The notes beneath the pieces are model-generated. The model saw nothing but the letters and a program-made list of their open reading frames with translations. It had not been told where the DNA came from and did no database searches. A program made the translations under genes and the position numbers. From JAGQTE01 sp964648005 (GTDB lineage Bacteria > Actinomycetota > Acidimicrobiia > Acidimicrobiales > Acidimicrobilacustridaceae), in contig CAZYKR010000001.1 of the NCBI GenBank assembly GCA_964648005.1, positions 1-59,365 on the forward strand: a stretch of 59,365 nt of DNA, read 5' to 3'. Positions 33,673-42,313 of this stretch are shown in pieces (the stretch's first letter is position 1; each line of letters opens with the position of its first letter).

Positions 33673-34389
33673 TCAGCGGGACGGGCGCTCGAGCTCGAGG
33701 CGCAGCTCCGGGTGGCGCCAATGCTCGAGCACCGCAACGGGGTCATCGGCCTCGAGCAGCGCCCGGGCCAGCAATCCCTTGGCTGCCTTGGCGGTGTGTC
33801 CGGCGACGCGCCCATCCCGGCCGACGAAGCGCACCCGCACCAGTCGACCATCGAACGTCGACGCGTCCCAGGCCGCGGCGTGCTCGGCGGGCAGCAGGTC
33901 GACGACCAGTCGTCGGCGCAGCGCGCCGGCCAGCACGTCCGTGACGGCGGGCCGCCACCACGTCGAGAGCTTCCCCAGTGCCGGCAGCGATACGGACAGC
34001 TTGCAGCGGAACTCGGGCAGCGGGTCGTCGAGCGCACTTACCCCGCCGAGCGCCGAGACGACGAGCACCGAGCGCATCGACCGACGACGCGTGCGGGCGT
34101 CGAGCGAGCCGACATCGAGGTGATCCCACACCACGCCGGTGAACCGCTGCCACGCCGGAAGCGTCGGCGCCCCGACGAGCGAGCGATTGGTCTCCTGCGA
34201 TCGTGCGAGCGTCTCGCCTCGCACGCCGAGCAGGCGGGCGTCGCCGCCGTCGAGCTGGGCGAGCGCGGCCGCGACCGCGCCACGCCGCTCGCCGAGCGCC
34301 TCGCCGAAGCGTCCGCTCGTCGGTGTCCACGGCGGTCCGTCTCCGCCGGGCGCCTTGCCCTCCGACGGAGGGAGCAGGATGGTCAGCAC
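33673..34389 (-). CDS. yaaA: YaaA/UPF0246-family peroxide stress protein
   Basis: A 238-aa protein of the YaaA (DUF328) family: N-terminal LTILLPPSEGK, central RSMRSVLVVSALGGVSALDD, KLSVSLPALGKLSTWWRP and C-terminal GRVAGHTAKAAKGLLAR, which matches the family's conserved Lys-rich end. E. coli YaaA lowers intracellular iron and protects DNA during H2O2 stress. GTG 34389 gives the family N-terminus and has a weak CAGGAT element 6 nt upstream; GTG 34407 is the alternative. It is divergent from the Ddn-like gene. Confidence 0.82.
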   Translation of the reverse strand: MLTILLPPSEGKAPGGDGPPWTPTSGRFGEALGERRGAVAAALAQLDGGDARLLGVRGETLARSQETNRSLVGAPTLPAWQRFTGVVWDHLDVGSLDARTRRRSMRSVLVVSALGGVSALDDPLPEFRCKLSVSLPALGKLSTWWRPAVTDVLAGALRRRLVVDLLPAEHAAAWDASTFDGRLVRVRFVGRDGRVAGHTAKAAKGLLARALLEADDPVAVLEHWRHPELRLELERPSR

Positions 34390-34427
34390 CGCCGCATCCT
34401 GCCGCACCCGATCGCTAGGTTGGCGCG

Positions 34428-34880
34428 ATGGCCTATGGACCGATCGCCCGCCGCTGGTTCCAGACCTTCGCCAAGGTGCACGGCGCGCTGCTCGTGCGCA
34501 CCGACGGTCGGCCGCACCGCCTCGGGCGTTCGCAGTACGCGCTGGTGCTCGTGACGGTCGGCGCCAAGACCGGCCGGCAACGTGTCGTCCCCCTGCTGTA
34601 CATGCCCGACGACGATCCCGCCGCCGACGAGCGGGCCTTCGTGCTCATCGCCTCCAACTACGGCCAGGAGCGCCCGCCGTCGTGGTACTTCAACCTGCGG
34701 GCCACGCCCGATGCCGAGGTCCGCGTCGCCGGCCGGCGTCTCGAGGTGCGCGCCCACGAGCTTCTCGGCGAGGAGCGCGCGGCGATGCTGGAGCGTTGCG
34801 CGGCGTACAACAAGCAGTGGCGCGACTACCGGACATCGGTGTCGCGACACCTCCCCGTCCTGCGACTTGTCGCGCGCTGA
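34428..34880 (+). CDS. F420H2-dependent nitroreductase-family (Ddn-like) protein
   Basis: A 150-aa split-barrel protein of the deazaflavin-dependent nitroreductase family: LVTVGAKTGRQRVVPLLYM, FVLIASNYGQERPPSWYFNLRA and VRVAGRRLEVRAHELLGEER. In mycobacteria such proteins (Ddn and relatives) reduce quinones with F420H2. ATG 34428 has TAGGTT (34416-34421) at 6 nt, so it is leaderless. A second, smaller family member is at 43551-43901. Confidence 0.9.
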   Translation: MAYGPIARRWFQTFAKVHGALLVRTDGRPHRLGRSQYALVLVTVGAKTGRQRVVPLLYMPDDDPAADERAFVLIASNYGQERPPSWYFNLRATPDAEVRVAGRRLEVRAHELLGEERAAMLERCAAYNKQWRDYRTSVSRHLPVLRLVAR

Positions 34881-34968
34881 GCGCGTCCCGGCTATCGTGG
34901 CCGGACCTCGCGCGCAGCAGTCGACCTCCGGTCGGCAGCACGGGGTTCAAAGAAAGCGAAGGCAAGTC

Positions 34969-35169
34969 ATGCCAAACGGCACCGTGAAGTTCTTCAACAA
35001 CGAGAAGGGCTACGGCTTCATCTCCCGTGACGACGGCGAGGACCTGTTCGTCCACTTCTCGAACATCGACGGGTCGGGTTACCGATCCCTCGAGGCCGGC
35101 CAAGAGGTCGAGTTCGAGATCGGTGACGGCCGCAAGGGCCCCGAGGCCCAGAAGGTCCGCGTCATCTGA
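34969..35169 (+). CDS. Cold-shock-domain protein (CspA family)
   Basis: A 66-aa single-stranded nucleic-acid-binding OB-fold protein with RNP1 KGYGFISR and RNP2 DLFVHFSNI and the usual start NGTVKFFNNEKG. An 88-nt region separates it from the Ddn-like gene; the AT-richer purine leader (AAAGAAAGCGAAGG) just upstream of ATG 34969 serves as ribosome-binding region, unusual for this GC-rich window. It is followed by a strong terminator, so it is monocistronic. Confidence 0.96.
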   Translation: MPNGTVKFFNNEKGYGFISRDDGEDLFVHFSNIDGSGYRSLEAGQEVEFEIGDGRKGPEAQKVRVI

Positions 35170-35176
35170 TCGCGGC

Positions 35177-35204
35177 GCACACCGCCCGGCAACGGGCGGT
35201 GTGC
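35177..35204 (+). terminator. Terminator of cold-shock gene
   Basis: A perfect 12-bp stem (GCACACCGCCCG, 35177-35188, with 35193-35204) is closed by the GNRA-type tetraloop GCAA, 7 nt after the stop codon. No U-tract follows. Confidence 0.85.
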
Positions 35205-35251
35205 CATCCGTCATACGAGGGTCATAGCTCACCCTCGGCACACTGCTCACC

Positions 35252-37369
35252 GTGCAGCGGCTGCGCGCCTTTCGGCGTACCCATCCCATCGTCACGGTGC
35301 TGATCGGCCTGGCCGTCGTGCTCCTGGGTGCGACGGCCTGGGCCGCGTCGCAGCTCCTGCGGGTCCCCGAGGTGGAGGTGTCGTTCGCCGTGCCGACGGC
35401 GCCACAGCTCACGCCGGCATCGCCGAGCGAGACCATCTACCGCATCGACGCCTCGCGGTCGTCGGCGACCTACGAGGTCACCGAGCAGCTGGCCGGGACC
35501 GAGCACACCGCGACCGGATCGACCAGCGGCATCGCCGGCGACATCGGCCTCGACCGTGCAGATCCGACGGCCGCCCGCCTCGGTGAGGTCGTCATCAACG
35601 TGCAGCAGCTCACCTCGGATCAGGCGCTGCGCGACCAGCGCCTCCAGCACGACTTCCTCGAGTCCCAGACCTATCCGCTGGCCACCTACCGCGCCTCGTC
35701 GATCGACGGCCTGCCCGACGCGGTCGCCGATGGCCAGACCTACGACGTGACGGTTCGGGGCGACCTGACGGTGAAAGAGACCACCGCGCCGGTCGAGCTC
35801 GACGCCTCGGTGCGTGCCGACGGCGCCGAGCTGCACATCGACGCCGAGGCGACCGTGTCGCTCGAGGCGTTCGGCGTCGGGCCCATCAACCTGATCGGGT
35901 TCGTGTCGGCAGCCGACGAGGCCCGGCTGCGGTTCGACCTGGTCGCTGTCGACGCCGACGAGCTCGAGGCGCCGAACCAGATCGCCGCCCCGCAGCGCGT
36001 GGAGACGGCGGCGGTGGGCGGGCCGTCGTTCGCCGCCACCGTGCAGCCCGTCCTCGAGGCCAACTGCGCGTCGTGCCACAACGACGGCGGCGTCGGCGCC
36101 TCGGTGTGGCGCCTGGAGCAGGCGTCGGATGCGTCGGAGGTGGCATCGGGTCTCGGCCTGGCGGTTGGTGCCGGGTACATGCCGCCGTGGCCGGCGAGCG
36201 ACGTCGGCATCCCGTTGCAGCACTCGATGGCGCTCGACCAGAGCGAGATCGACGCCGTGGTGGCCTGGGCCGAGGCGGGCGGGCCGCTCGACGTCGACCC
36301 CTCCACGCCGATCGCCAACACCGTCGAGCCGGCCGTATCGATCCGGCCCGACGTCGAACTGACCCTCGCCGAGCCCTACGTCGGCTCCACCGACGTGCGC
36401 AACGACTACCGCTGCTTCGTCGTCGACCCGGGCTTCACCGAGCCGACCGCCATCAGTGGCTACGAGTTCGTGCCGGACAAGGACGAGATCCTGCACCACG
36501 CCCTGGCCTTCCGCGTCGACAAGGCGTCGGCGGAGAAGCTGCGCCAGAGCGACGCCGACGACGAAGGGTCCGGGTGGACCTGCGCTGCGGGCGCCGGCAT
36601 GGGCGTCGGCGCGCTGGGCGGCGGTGGCGGATCGCCGACGACCGGCACCTACTCGCAGCAGTTCATGGCGTGGGCGCCGGGCCAGGTGCCGTCGCAGTTC
36701 CCGGAGGGATCGGGCCTGCAGTTCGCACCCGGCGACGTGGTGATGCTGCAGATCCACTACCACTTCGTGCACGAGACGCCGCCGGACCAGTCGACGCTGC
36801 GGCTCCAGCGCGCCGACGGCACCCACGACGAGCTCGATCCCATCGAGTACTCGCTCTACCTGGCACCCGCCGAGATCCCGTGCACGCCCGACGAGACGGG
36901 TCCGCTCTGCGACCGCGACGCCGAGCTGGCGCGCCTCAACGGCGAGTTCGGGCCGGTCGGTGCACTGATCGCCAACGGGCTGCATGCGCTCTGCGGGACG
37001 ACCGTCGACGAGATCGCCGTCCTCGACGGCACGCAGGCCTCCGTGAGCTGCGACCACCGCGTCGCCCGTCCTGGCGAGATCCTCGGCATCTTCGGCCACA
37101 TGCACGAGCTGGGCGTCCACTACCGCATGACGCTCAACCCCGACACGCCCGACGAGCAGGTCCTCTTGGACATCCCGGCGTGGGACTTCGGCTGGCAGCT
37201 CAACTACCAGCCGGCCGAGCAGGTGATCCTCGAGCGCGGCGACGTCATCCGGGTCGAGTGCACCTGGGACCGCGCCCTGATGGCGGGCGAGCCGAAGTGG
37301 GTGACCTGGTCCGAAGGCACCGAGGACGAGATGTGCTACTCGGCCGTCACCACCCGCCGCATCCGCTAG
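35252..37369 (+). CDS. Membrane-anchored YceI - cytochrome c - copper monooxygenase (PHM-like) fusion
   Basis: A 705-aa three-domain protein. An N-terminal TM anchor (about 12-32) leads to a YceI domain (about 60-235: YRIDASRSSATYEV, DQRLQHDFLESQTYP). Next is a class I cytochrome c domain (about 260-350) with CASCH (Cys272, Cys275, His276) and candidate axial Met310 in GYMPPWP. The C-terminal Cu2_monooxygenase domain (about 360-700) keeps the PHM/DBH copper ligands: His415/His416 in ILHHALAF, His502 in QIHYHF, His616/His618 in GHMHELG, Met694 in EMCY. GTG 35252. The cytochrome could feed electrons to the copper centres, and YceI could present a lipid or quinone (inference). The combination is striking. 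Confidence 0.88.
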   Translation: MQRLRAFRRTHPIVTVLIGLAVVLLGATAWAASQLLRVPEVEVSFAVPTAPQLTPASPSETIYRIDASRSSATYEVTEQLAGTEHTATGSTSGIAGDIGLDRADPTAARLGEVVINVQQLTSDQALRDQRLQHDFLESQTYPLATYRASSIDGLPDAVADGQTYDVTVRGDLTVKETTAPVELDASVRADGAELHIDAEATVSLEAFGVGPINLIGFVSAADEARLRFDLVAVDADELEAPNQIAAPQRVETAAVGGPSFAATVQPVLEANCASCHNDGGVGASVWRLEQASDASEVASGLGLAVGAGYMPPWPASDVGIPLQHSMALDQSEIDAVVAWAEAGGPLDVDPSTPIANTVEPAVSIRPDVELTLAEPYVGSTDVRNDYRCFVVDPGFTEPTAISGYEFVPDKDEILHHALAFRVDKASAEKLRQSDADDEGSGWTCAAGAGMGVGALGGGGGSPTTGTYSQQFMAWAPGQVPSQFPEGSGLQFAPGDVVMLQIHYHFVHETPPDQSTLRLQRADGTHDELDPIEYSLYLAPAEIPCTPDETGPLCDRDAELARLNGEFGPVGALIANGLHALCGTTVDEIAVLDGTQASVSCDHRVARPGEILGIFGHMHELGVHYRMTLNPDTPDEQVLLDIPAWDFGWQLNYQPAEQVILERGDVIRVECTWDRALMAGEPKWVTWSEGTEDEMCYSAVTTRRIR

Positions 37370-37384
37370 CGAGGGCGGGCTCGG

Positions 37385-37864
37385 TCAGGACTCGTCGGCG
37401 GCGGCCCGCACCGCCTCGGGGTCGGTGTCGATCGTCTTGGAGATGATCCCGGTGGCTTCGGTGAGGGTCTCGCGCGCCGCGGCGACGACGGCAGGTTCGC
37501 CGGTCATCACGATCAGCACCGTGTTGTTCTCCACGAAGTCGGCGAGGTCCTTGAGCGTGCCCTTCGTGACGCCGGGACGGAACACGTCGGTGAGCTTGCC
37601 CCCGGCCATGCCGGCCAGCGCTCCGGCGAGCAGTCCGACGGGGGTGATCAGGGCGAGCATGGCGCCGACGACCAGTCCCTTGCGGACGGGGTGGTGCAGA
37701 TCCTTGGCGACCCCGACGTGGCCGTGGTCGTCCTTGACGAGGACGGCGAGATCGTCGAGGGGGAGCGCCTGCTCCGACACGAGCGCGCGCAGGGCAGCCC
37801 ACTGCTGCTCGGCGAGCTCCTGGTTCGGGTAGCTGGCGGCGAGGACGTCGAGTTGGCCGGACAT
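37385..37864 (-). CDS. DUF1269-family membrane-associated protein
   Basis: A 159-aa protein. The ferredoxin-like N-terminus (VLAASYPNQELAEQQWAALRALV, DDLAVLVKDDHGHVGV) precedes a hydrophobic Gly-rich hairpin (GLVVGAMLALITPVGLLAGALAGMAGG, in two parts) and a C-terminal domain ending in TLTEATGIISKTID. The family is conserved in Actinobacteria; function unknown, often called stress related. ATG 37864 has TAGGGT (37872-37877, minus) at 7 nt. It is convergent with the copper enzyme gene. Confidence 0.78.
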   Translation of the reverse strand: MSGQLDVLAASYPNQELAEQQWAALRALVSEQALPLDDLAVLVKDDHGHVGVAKDLHHPVRKGLVVGAMLALITPVGLLAGALAGMAGGKLTDVFRPGVTKGTLKDLADFVENNTVLIVMTGEPAVVAAARETLTEATGIISKTIDTDPEAVRAAADES

Positions 37865-37924
37865 GGTGCGCACCCTAGGCGCGTCCACCCCCGCCGTGCG
37901 CGTGAGCGGTGCTAGACGAAGGAC

Positions 37925-38569
37925 ATGGAGTTCGACATCGCCCAGACCGACACCCTGCTGTCGACGACACGCTCGGTGCGTCGTCGCCTCGACCTCGACC
38001 GTCCCGTCGAGCCGGAGGTGCTGCTCGAGTGCCTCCGCCTCGCCGTGCAGGCGCCGACCGGCGGCAACGCGCAGGGGTGGCGGTGGCTCGTGGTGGACGA
38101 CCGGGCGACGATCTCGGCGCTGGCCGAGCTGTACGCCCGCGGCGGTCGTGGCTATCTCGCCGGCTACCGCAACGTGGAGCTGACCGACCAGACCGAACGC
38201 GTCATCGACTCGGCCGACTACCTGCTCGAGGTGCTCGACCGGGTCCCCGCCATGGTGATCCCGTGCATCAAGGGACGCCTCGTCGACACGGCGCCGATCA
38301 TGGCGGCGTCGTTCTACGGCTCGGTGATGCCCGCGGTGTGGAGCTTCCAGCTGGCGCTGCGCAGCCGGGGCCTCGGCAGCTGCCTCACGACGTTGCACCT
38401 CATCCATGAGGCCGAGGCGGCCGAGGTGCTCGGCGTCCCCGACGACGTGACGCAGGTTGCCCTGCTGCCGGTGGCCTACACCGTCGGCACGGACTTCAAG
38501 CCGGCCACCCGAGGCCCGATCGAGCACATCACGTCGTGGAACCGCTGGAAGCAGCCGCCGCCGGCGTGA
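37925..38569 (+). CDS. Nitroreductase-family FMN protein
   Basis: A 214-aa classical nitroreductase fold: TTRSVRRRLDLDRPVE and PTGGNAQGWRWLVVDD bind FMN, GSVMPAVWSFQLALRSRGLGSCL is the core helix, and VALLPVAYTVGTDFKPA is near the end. Likely an NAD(P)H-dependent reductase of nitro, quinone or enone substrates. ATG 37925 is preceded by TAGACG at 6 nt and a weak AAGGA. The last 41 nt overlap the convergent cyclase gene. Confidence 0.88.
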   Translation: MEFDIAQTDTLLSTTRSVRRRLDLDRPVEPEVLLECLRLAVQAPTGGNAQGWRWLVVDDRATISALAELYARGGRGYLAGYRNVELTDQTERVIDSADYLLEVLDRVPAMVIPCIKGRLVDTAPIMAASFYGSVMPAVWSFQLALRSRGLGSCLTTLHLIHEAEAAEVLGVPDDVTQVALLPVAYTVGTDFKPATRGPIEHITSWNRWKQPPPA

Positions 38570-40397
38570 GTCGCCAGATGCGCTGGCTGCCGCCGAACCC
38601 CTTGAGCTCGGCCTCGTCGGGCACCGCCGCGATGGCCTCGGCGGCGAGCAGCGCCGCCACGGCCGCATCGTCGTGCACGGCGTCGGAGAGCACGATGTCG
38701 CCGCCGGTCGCACACCCTTCGAGCCGGGCAGCGAGGTTCACCGTCGAGCCGAAGTAGTCGAGCCGGCCGTTGAGCGTGACGGCGATGCACGGTCCGGCGT
38801 GGATGCCCGCTTTGAGGCGCAGCGGTTCGCCGGACCTGTCTCCGGAGGCGTCGCCGGACGCGCCGGCCAGCGCCGTCTGTGCCGCCACCATCGCCTCCAC
38901 CGCTCGTTCGGGTCGGGCGAACGCGGCCATGACGGCGTCGCCGATCGTCTTGACGATCGAGCCGCCGGCGGCGTCGATGCATCGGCGCAGCACGTCGAAG
39001 TGGTCGAGGACCCGGCCGAACGCCACGGCGTCGCCGATGCGCTGGTACAGCGCCGTCGAGTCGCACAGGTCGGTGAACACGATCGTCGTGGTGCCCACCT
39101 CGATGCGCTCGCCCGGTCGTAGCGCCTCATCGGCGAACAGGTCGCGGAAGCGCTGCAGCGCGATGACCTCGGCGCCGGTGACGGCGTCGTCGCCCCAGGC
39201 GGCGCGCTCCACGAGCACGAGGACCTCGTCTGCGCCGGCGTTGCGCACGGGGATCGCCGCGCCGGGCGCTGCCGTCACGTCGGCCGTCACCTCCGCCACG
39301 ATCGGCACCGACACGGTCTCGACCTCGGCGGCGCCTTCGTCGGCGACGGTTGCGGTGATCGCCCCGGGGCGCTCGAGGCAGCGCACGCGGTAGCGACCCG
39401 GCTCGGGCGGCACGACGGTGGCGGTCCCGCCCGGTGCCAGCAGGCCCTGGTGCACGACATGCGGAGTCGCCGCCGGGTTGCCGATGCAGTACTCGTCGGG
39501 ATCGACCACGCGCACCGTGGGGGCCGGCGCGAAGGTGAGCTCGACGTTGCGGGCCAGGTTGGCGGTGGTGTCGATCCCGCAGGCGTCGCAGTGGATGGCG
39601 GTCGGCACCTCGACGAGGTGGTCGTCGGTCGCCTTGGCGATGCGGCACTGCGGGCACAGCACATCCCAGCGGAACCGCAACAGGCCGAGGCGGGTCGCCA
39701 CCAGCGCCGCCTCCAGCACGTCGCGCCTCGGGAGGCCCCAGCGATCGGCCAGCGCATAGGGCCGCAGGCGCGCCATCGCCACGTCGTCGGCCCGCCGCAG
39801 GTGGTCGGCGAGTCGGTCGAAGAGCGCCGGGTCGACCGACGACCCGCCCGGCACGGTCCGCAACCCGGCGCGCGCCGCGGCGATGCGCTCGTCGGCGGTG
39901 CGCGCCAGCGTCGGTGCGGACCCGCTCGCCAGCTCGGGTGTGCCGGCGACGGCCAGCGCGTCGAACGTGCGGAACGCCTTGTCGAAGCGGCGCCGCAGGA
40001 TCTGTCCGATCTGGATCGGAATCGAGAGGCCCAGGGCGTTGCGGCGTGTCGCCCACACCTGGTACGTCAGCGTCGTGCCCCCGCCGGGTCCCTCGTCGAG
40101 CTCGGCGAGGATGCGCAGGCGGCCGATCGGGCCGGTCGAGAAGTGCCGGGTGACGCCGAAGCGGCGCGGCTCGTCCCAGACGAACGGGTCCTGCACGTAG
40201 TCCAGGGTGACCCCGTACTGGCGGACGCGCACCCGCACGCGACCGTCGCCCAGCAGCTCGCCGTCGGTGACCAGGTCGGCGGCGGGCACCCCGCTGTCGC
40301 GATCGAACCGGTTCGTGTCCGCGATCAGCGGCCAGAGCTGCTCGGGTTCGGCCTGCAGCTCCCAGACCCAACGCTCGTGGTACTCGTGGTCCGCCAT
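38529..40397 (-). CDS. Class III adenylate/guanylate cyclase with N-terminal SRPBCC domain and Zn ribbon
   Basis: A 622-aa cytosolic protein. Residues about 1-165 form an SRPBCC/START-like pocket (WELQAEPEQLWPLIADTNRF). A middle region of DUF5939 type (about 165-430) contains a CPQC...CDAC pair likely to bind zinc. The C-terminal cyclase domain (about 435-590) has metal aspartates Asp443 (VFTDLCDST) and Asp487 (KTIGDAVMAAF) and the transition-state motif FGSTVNLAARLEG. It probably makes cAMP or cGMP in response to a hydrophobic ligand (inference). ATG 40397; only 21 bp separate it from the divergent acyl-CoA dehydrogenase start. The C-terminus overlaps the nitroreductase gene by 41 nt. Confidence 0.87.
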   Translation of the reverse strand: MADHEYHERWVWELQAEPEQLWPLIADTNRFDRDSGVPAADLVTDGELLGDGRVRVRVRQYGVTLDYVQDPFVWDEPRRFGVTRHFSTGPIGRLRILAELDEGPGGGTTLTYQVWATRRNALGLSIPIQIGQILRRRFDKAFRTFDALAVAGTPELASGSAPTLARTADERIAAARAGLRTVPGGSSVDPALFDRLADHLRRADDVAMARLRPYALADRWGLPRRDVLEAALVATRLGLLRFRWDVLCPQCRIAKATDDHLVEVPTAIHCDACGIDTTANLARNVELTFAPAPTVRVVDPDEYCIGNPAATPHVVHQGLLAPGGTATVVPPEPGRYRVRCLERPGAITATVADEGAAEVETVSVPIVAEVTADVTAAPGAAIPVRNAGADEVLVLVERAAWGDDAVTGAEVIALQRFRDLFADEALRPGERIEVGTTTIVFTDLCDSTALYQRIGDAVAFGRVLDHFDVLRRCIDAAGGSIVKTIGDAVMAAFARPERAVEAMVAAQTALAGASGDASGDRSGEPLRLKAGIHAGPCIAVTLNGRLDYFGSTVNLAARLEGCATGGDIVLSDAVHDDAAVAALLAAEAIAAVPDEAELKGFGGSQRIWRLTPAAAASSGSTT

Positions 40398-40418
40398 CGG
40401 CCGCCTAGTTTGTCCCGG

Positions 40419-41549
40419 ATGCAGACCGACGGCATCGAGTTCGCCCTGCCCCCCGAGCTGGCCGCCCTCCAGGCCGAGGCCGAGGCCTTCGCCGACGACG
40501 CCATCGCGCGCTTCGGCCAGCACGATGACGCCTGGATCAACGGCTATGCCCGAGAGCTGTCGCGCCAGCTGGGCGCCAAGGGCTGGATCGGCATGACGTG
40601 GCCGGTCGAGCACGGGGGTGGCGGACGCAGCGCCCTCGAACGGTTCGTCGTGACCGAGGTGCTGATCTCGCGCGGCGTGCCGATCGCGGCGTCGTGGTTC
40701 GCCGACCGGCAGATGGGCCCGACCCTCATCGCCTACGGGACGGACGAGCAGAAGCGCACCTTCCTGCCCGGCATCCTGTCGGGCGAGACCGGCTGGTGCA
40801 TCGGCATGAGCGAGCCCGACGCCGGCAGCGACCTGGCCGGGTTGGGTACCCGGGCCGTACGCGACGGCGACGACTTCGTGCTCGACGGGCAGAAGATCTG
40901 GACGAGCTTCGGCGAGACCGCCGACTACTGCTACCTGATCTGTCGCACCTCGACCGACGGCCCCCGCCACGCCGGCATCTCGGAGCTGATCGTCCCGATG
41001 GCGACCCCGGGCATCGAGATCCGTCCCATCCAGGACATGACCGGCAACCGGCACTTCTGCGAGGTGTTCTTCGACGGCGCCCGGGTGCCGGCCGCCAACC
41101 TGGTGGGGGAGGAGGGCAACTCGTTCCGCCAGACGATGCGCCAACTCGAGCACGAGCGCGGCGGCATCGACCGACTCGTGTCGAACCGAGCGCTCTACCT
41201 CGACGCCCTGGGGCGTGCCGACACGACCGACCCGCTGGTGCGCCAGGAGGTGGCGGCGCTCGAGACCGGCTACCGCATCGGTCGCCTGCTCGTGCTGCGC
41301 GAGGTGCTCGGCCAGGCGCCGAAGCAGTTCTCGGCGGCGACCAAGACGTTCTGCACCGAGCACGAGCAGCGTGTGGCCGCGTTCGTCGCGCGCACCCTCG
41401 GTCCCGAGGCTGCGCTCGCCGGACGCGCGGCCCGGGGGGTTTGCTACGCCCCGGCGTACACGATCATGGGCGGCACGTCGGAGATCCTGCGCAACATCCT
41501 GGGCGAGCGGACGCTGGGGTTGCCCCGCGAGCCGTCCCCCTCTGCTTGA
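40419..41549 (+). CDS. Acyl-CoA dehydrogenase
   Basis: A 376-aa flavoprotein of the acyl-CoA dehydrogenase family: MTWPVEHGGGGRSALERFV, MSEPDAGSDLAGLGTRA (FAD/substrate strand), DGQKIWTSFGETADYCYLI and AYTIMGGTSEILRNILGER (C-terminal FAD-binding helix). It introduces the 2,3 double bond into an acyl-CoA; chain specificity unknown. ATG 40419 has TAGTTT (40406-40411) at 7 nt, so it is leaderless. The DUF6629 gene follows after 10 nt. Confidence 0.93.
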   Translation: MQTDGIEFALPPELAALQAEAEAFADDAIARFGQHDDAWINGYARELSRQLGAKGWIGMTWPVEHGGGGRSALERFVVTEVLISRGVPIAASWFADRQMGPTLIAYGTDEQKRTFLPGILSGETGWCIGMSEPDAGSDLAGLGTRAVRDGDDFVLDGQKIWTSFGETADYCYLICRTSTDGPRHAGISELIVPMATPGIEIRPIQDMTGNRHFCEVFFDGARVPAANLVGEEGNSFRQTMRQLEHERGGIDRLVSNRALYLDALGRADTTDPLVRQEVAALETGYRIGRLLVLREVLGQAPKQFSAATKTFCTEHEQRVAAFVARTLGPEAALAGRAARGVCYAPAYTIMGGTSEILRNILGERTLGLPREPSPSA

Positions 41550-41559
41550 CTGCACGCCG

Positions 41560-42240
41560 ATGTGCTTCTCCGCCCCCGCGAGCTTCGTCGGTGCAGCCGT
41601 CGTGGGCGGCATCGGTGTCGCCACGTTGACCCAGGTGCGCGACCGGCGATCGGCCGTGCTCGGCGCCCTGCCGATGGGCTTCGCGGTGCACCAATTCCTC
41701 GAGGGCGTCACCTGGCTTCGTCTCTCGTCGTCGACGACGGCGGTGCTCGACGACTGGTCTGTGCGCCTGTGGGTGATCTATGCCTGGTCGCTGTTGCCGC
41801 TGTGGGTGCCGCTCGGCGTGCGCCTCATCGAGCCGGACCCCCGGCGTCGGCGGGCGCTCGACGCGCTGGTCGTGGTCGGCGCGCTCGATCTGGTCTACAT
41901 GGCATCGGGAGCCTTGGCCCCCGAGATCACGGTGTCGGTCGTCGACCACAACCTCGACTACGTCCTGCCGTACGCGGCGAACCCCATCCTGTTGGCCATC
42001 CCGTACCTGCTGACCACCTGCCTGGCGCCGCTGCTCTCGTCGTTCCGGTGGGTGCGGGCGTTCGGCGCGGCGAACGTCGTTGCGCTCAGCGCCGCGGCCT
42101 GGATGCAGTCCAAGGACTTCAGCTCGATCTGGTGCACCTTCGCCGCCTTCTTGTCGTTGCTGCTGTTCCTGCACTTCCGCGAGCAACGCGGGGCCGAGGG
42201 CACCGAGACCGTGCCGGGTCCCGAGCCCCTGCCGGCGTGA
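41560..42240 (+). CDS. DUF6629-type integral membrane protein
   Basis: A 226-aa protein with about seven hydrophobic helices, beginning MCFSAPASFVGAAVVGGIG, the typical N-terminus of the DUF6629 family. HQFLEGVTWL and YVLPYAANPILLAIPYLL are recognisable. A short Glu/Pro-rich cytosolic tail ends it. It lies 10 nt after the acyl-CoA dehydrogenase and is probably co-transcribed. Function unknown. Confidence 0.75.
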   Translation: MCFSAPASFVGAAVVGGIGVATLTQVRDRRSAVLGALPMGFAVHQFLEGVTWLRLSSSTTAVLDDWSVRLWVIYAWSLLPLWVPLGVRLIEPDPRRRRALDALVVVGALDLVYMASGALAPEITVSVVDHNLDYVLPYAANPILLAIPYLLTTCLAPLLSSFRWVRAFGAANVVALSAAAWMQSKDFSSIWCTFAAFLSLLLFLHFREQRGAEGTETVPGPEPLPA

Positions 42241-42313
42241 GCCGTCCGACGGCGAACCCGACGATCCGATCGGCGAGTGGCGCGGCGGTTCAGACGTCGA
42301 GCACGTCCGAGAG

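Noticed and set aside
35222..37120. 632-codon antisense frame over the copper enzyme
   Set aside because: Low-complexity Arg/Gly/Val sequence; the plus frame carries CASCH and copper-ligand motifs.
42241..42313. Terminator between the DUF6629 gene and the interrupted hydrolase
   Set aside because: Only short scattered complementarity in this 73-nt convergent gap; no stem long enough to report.
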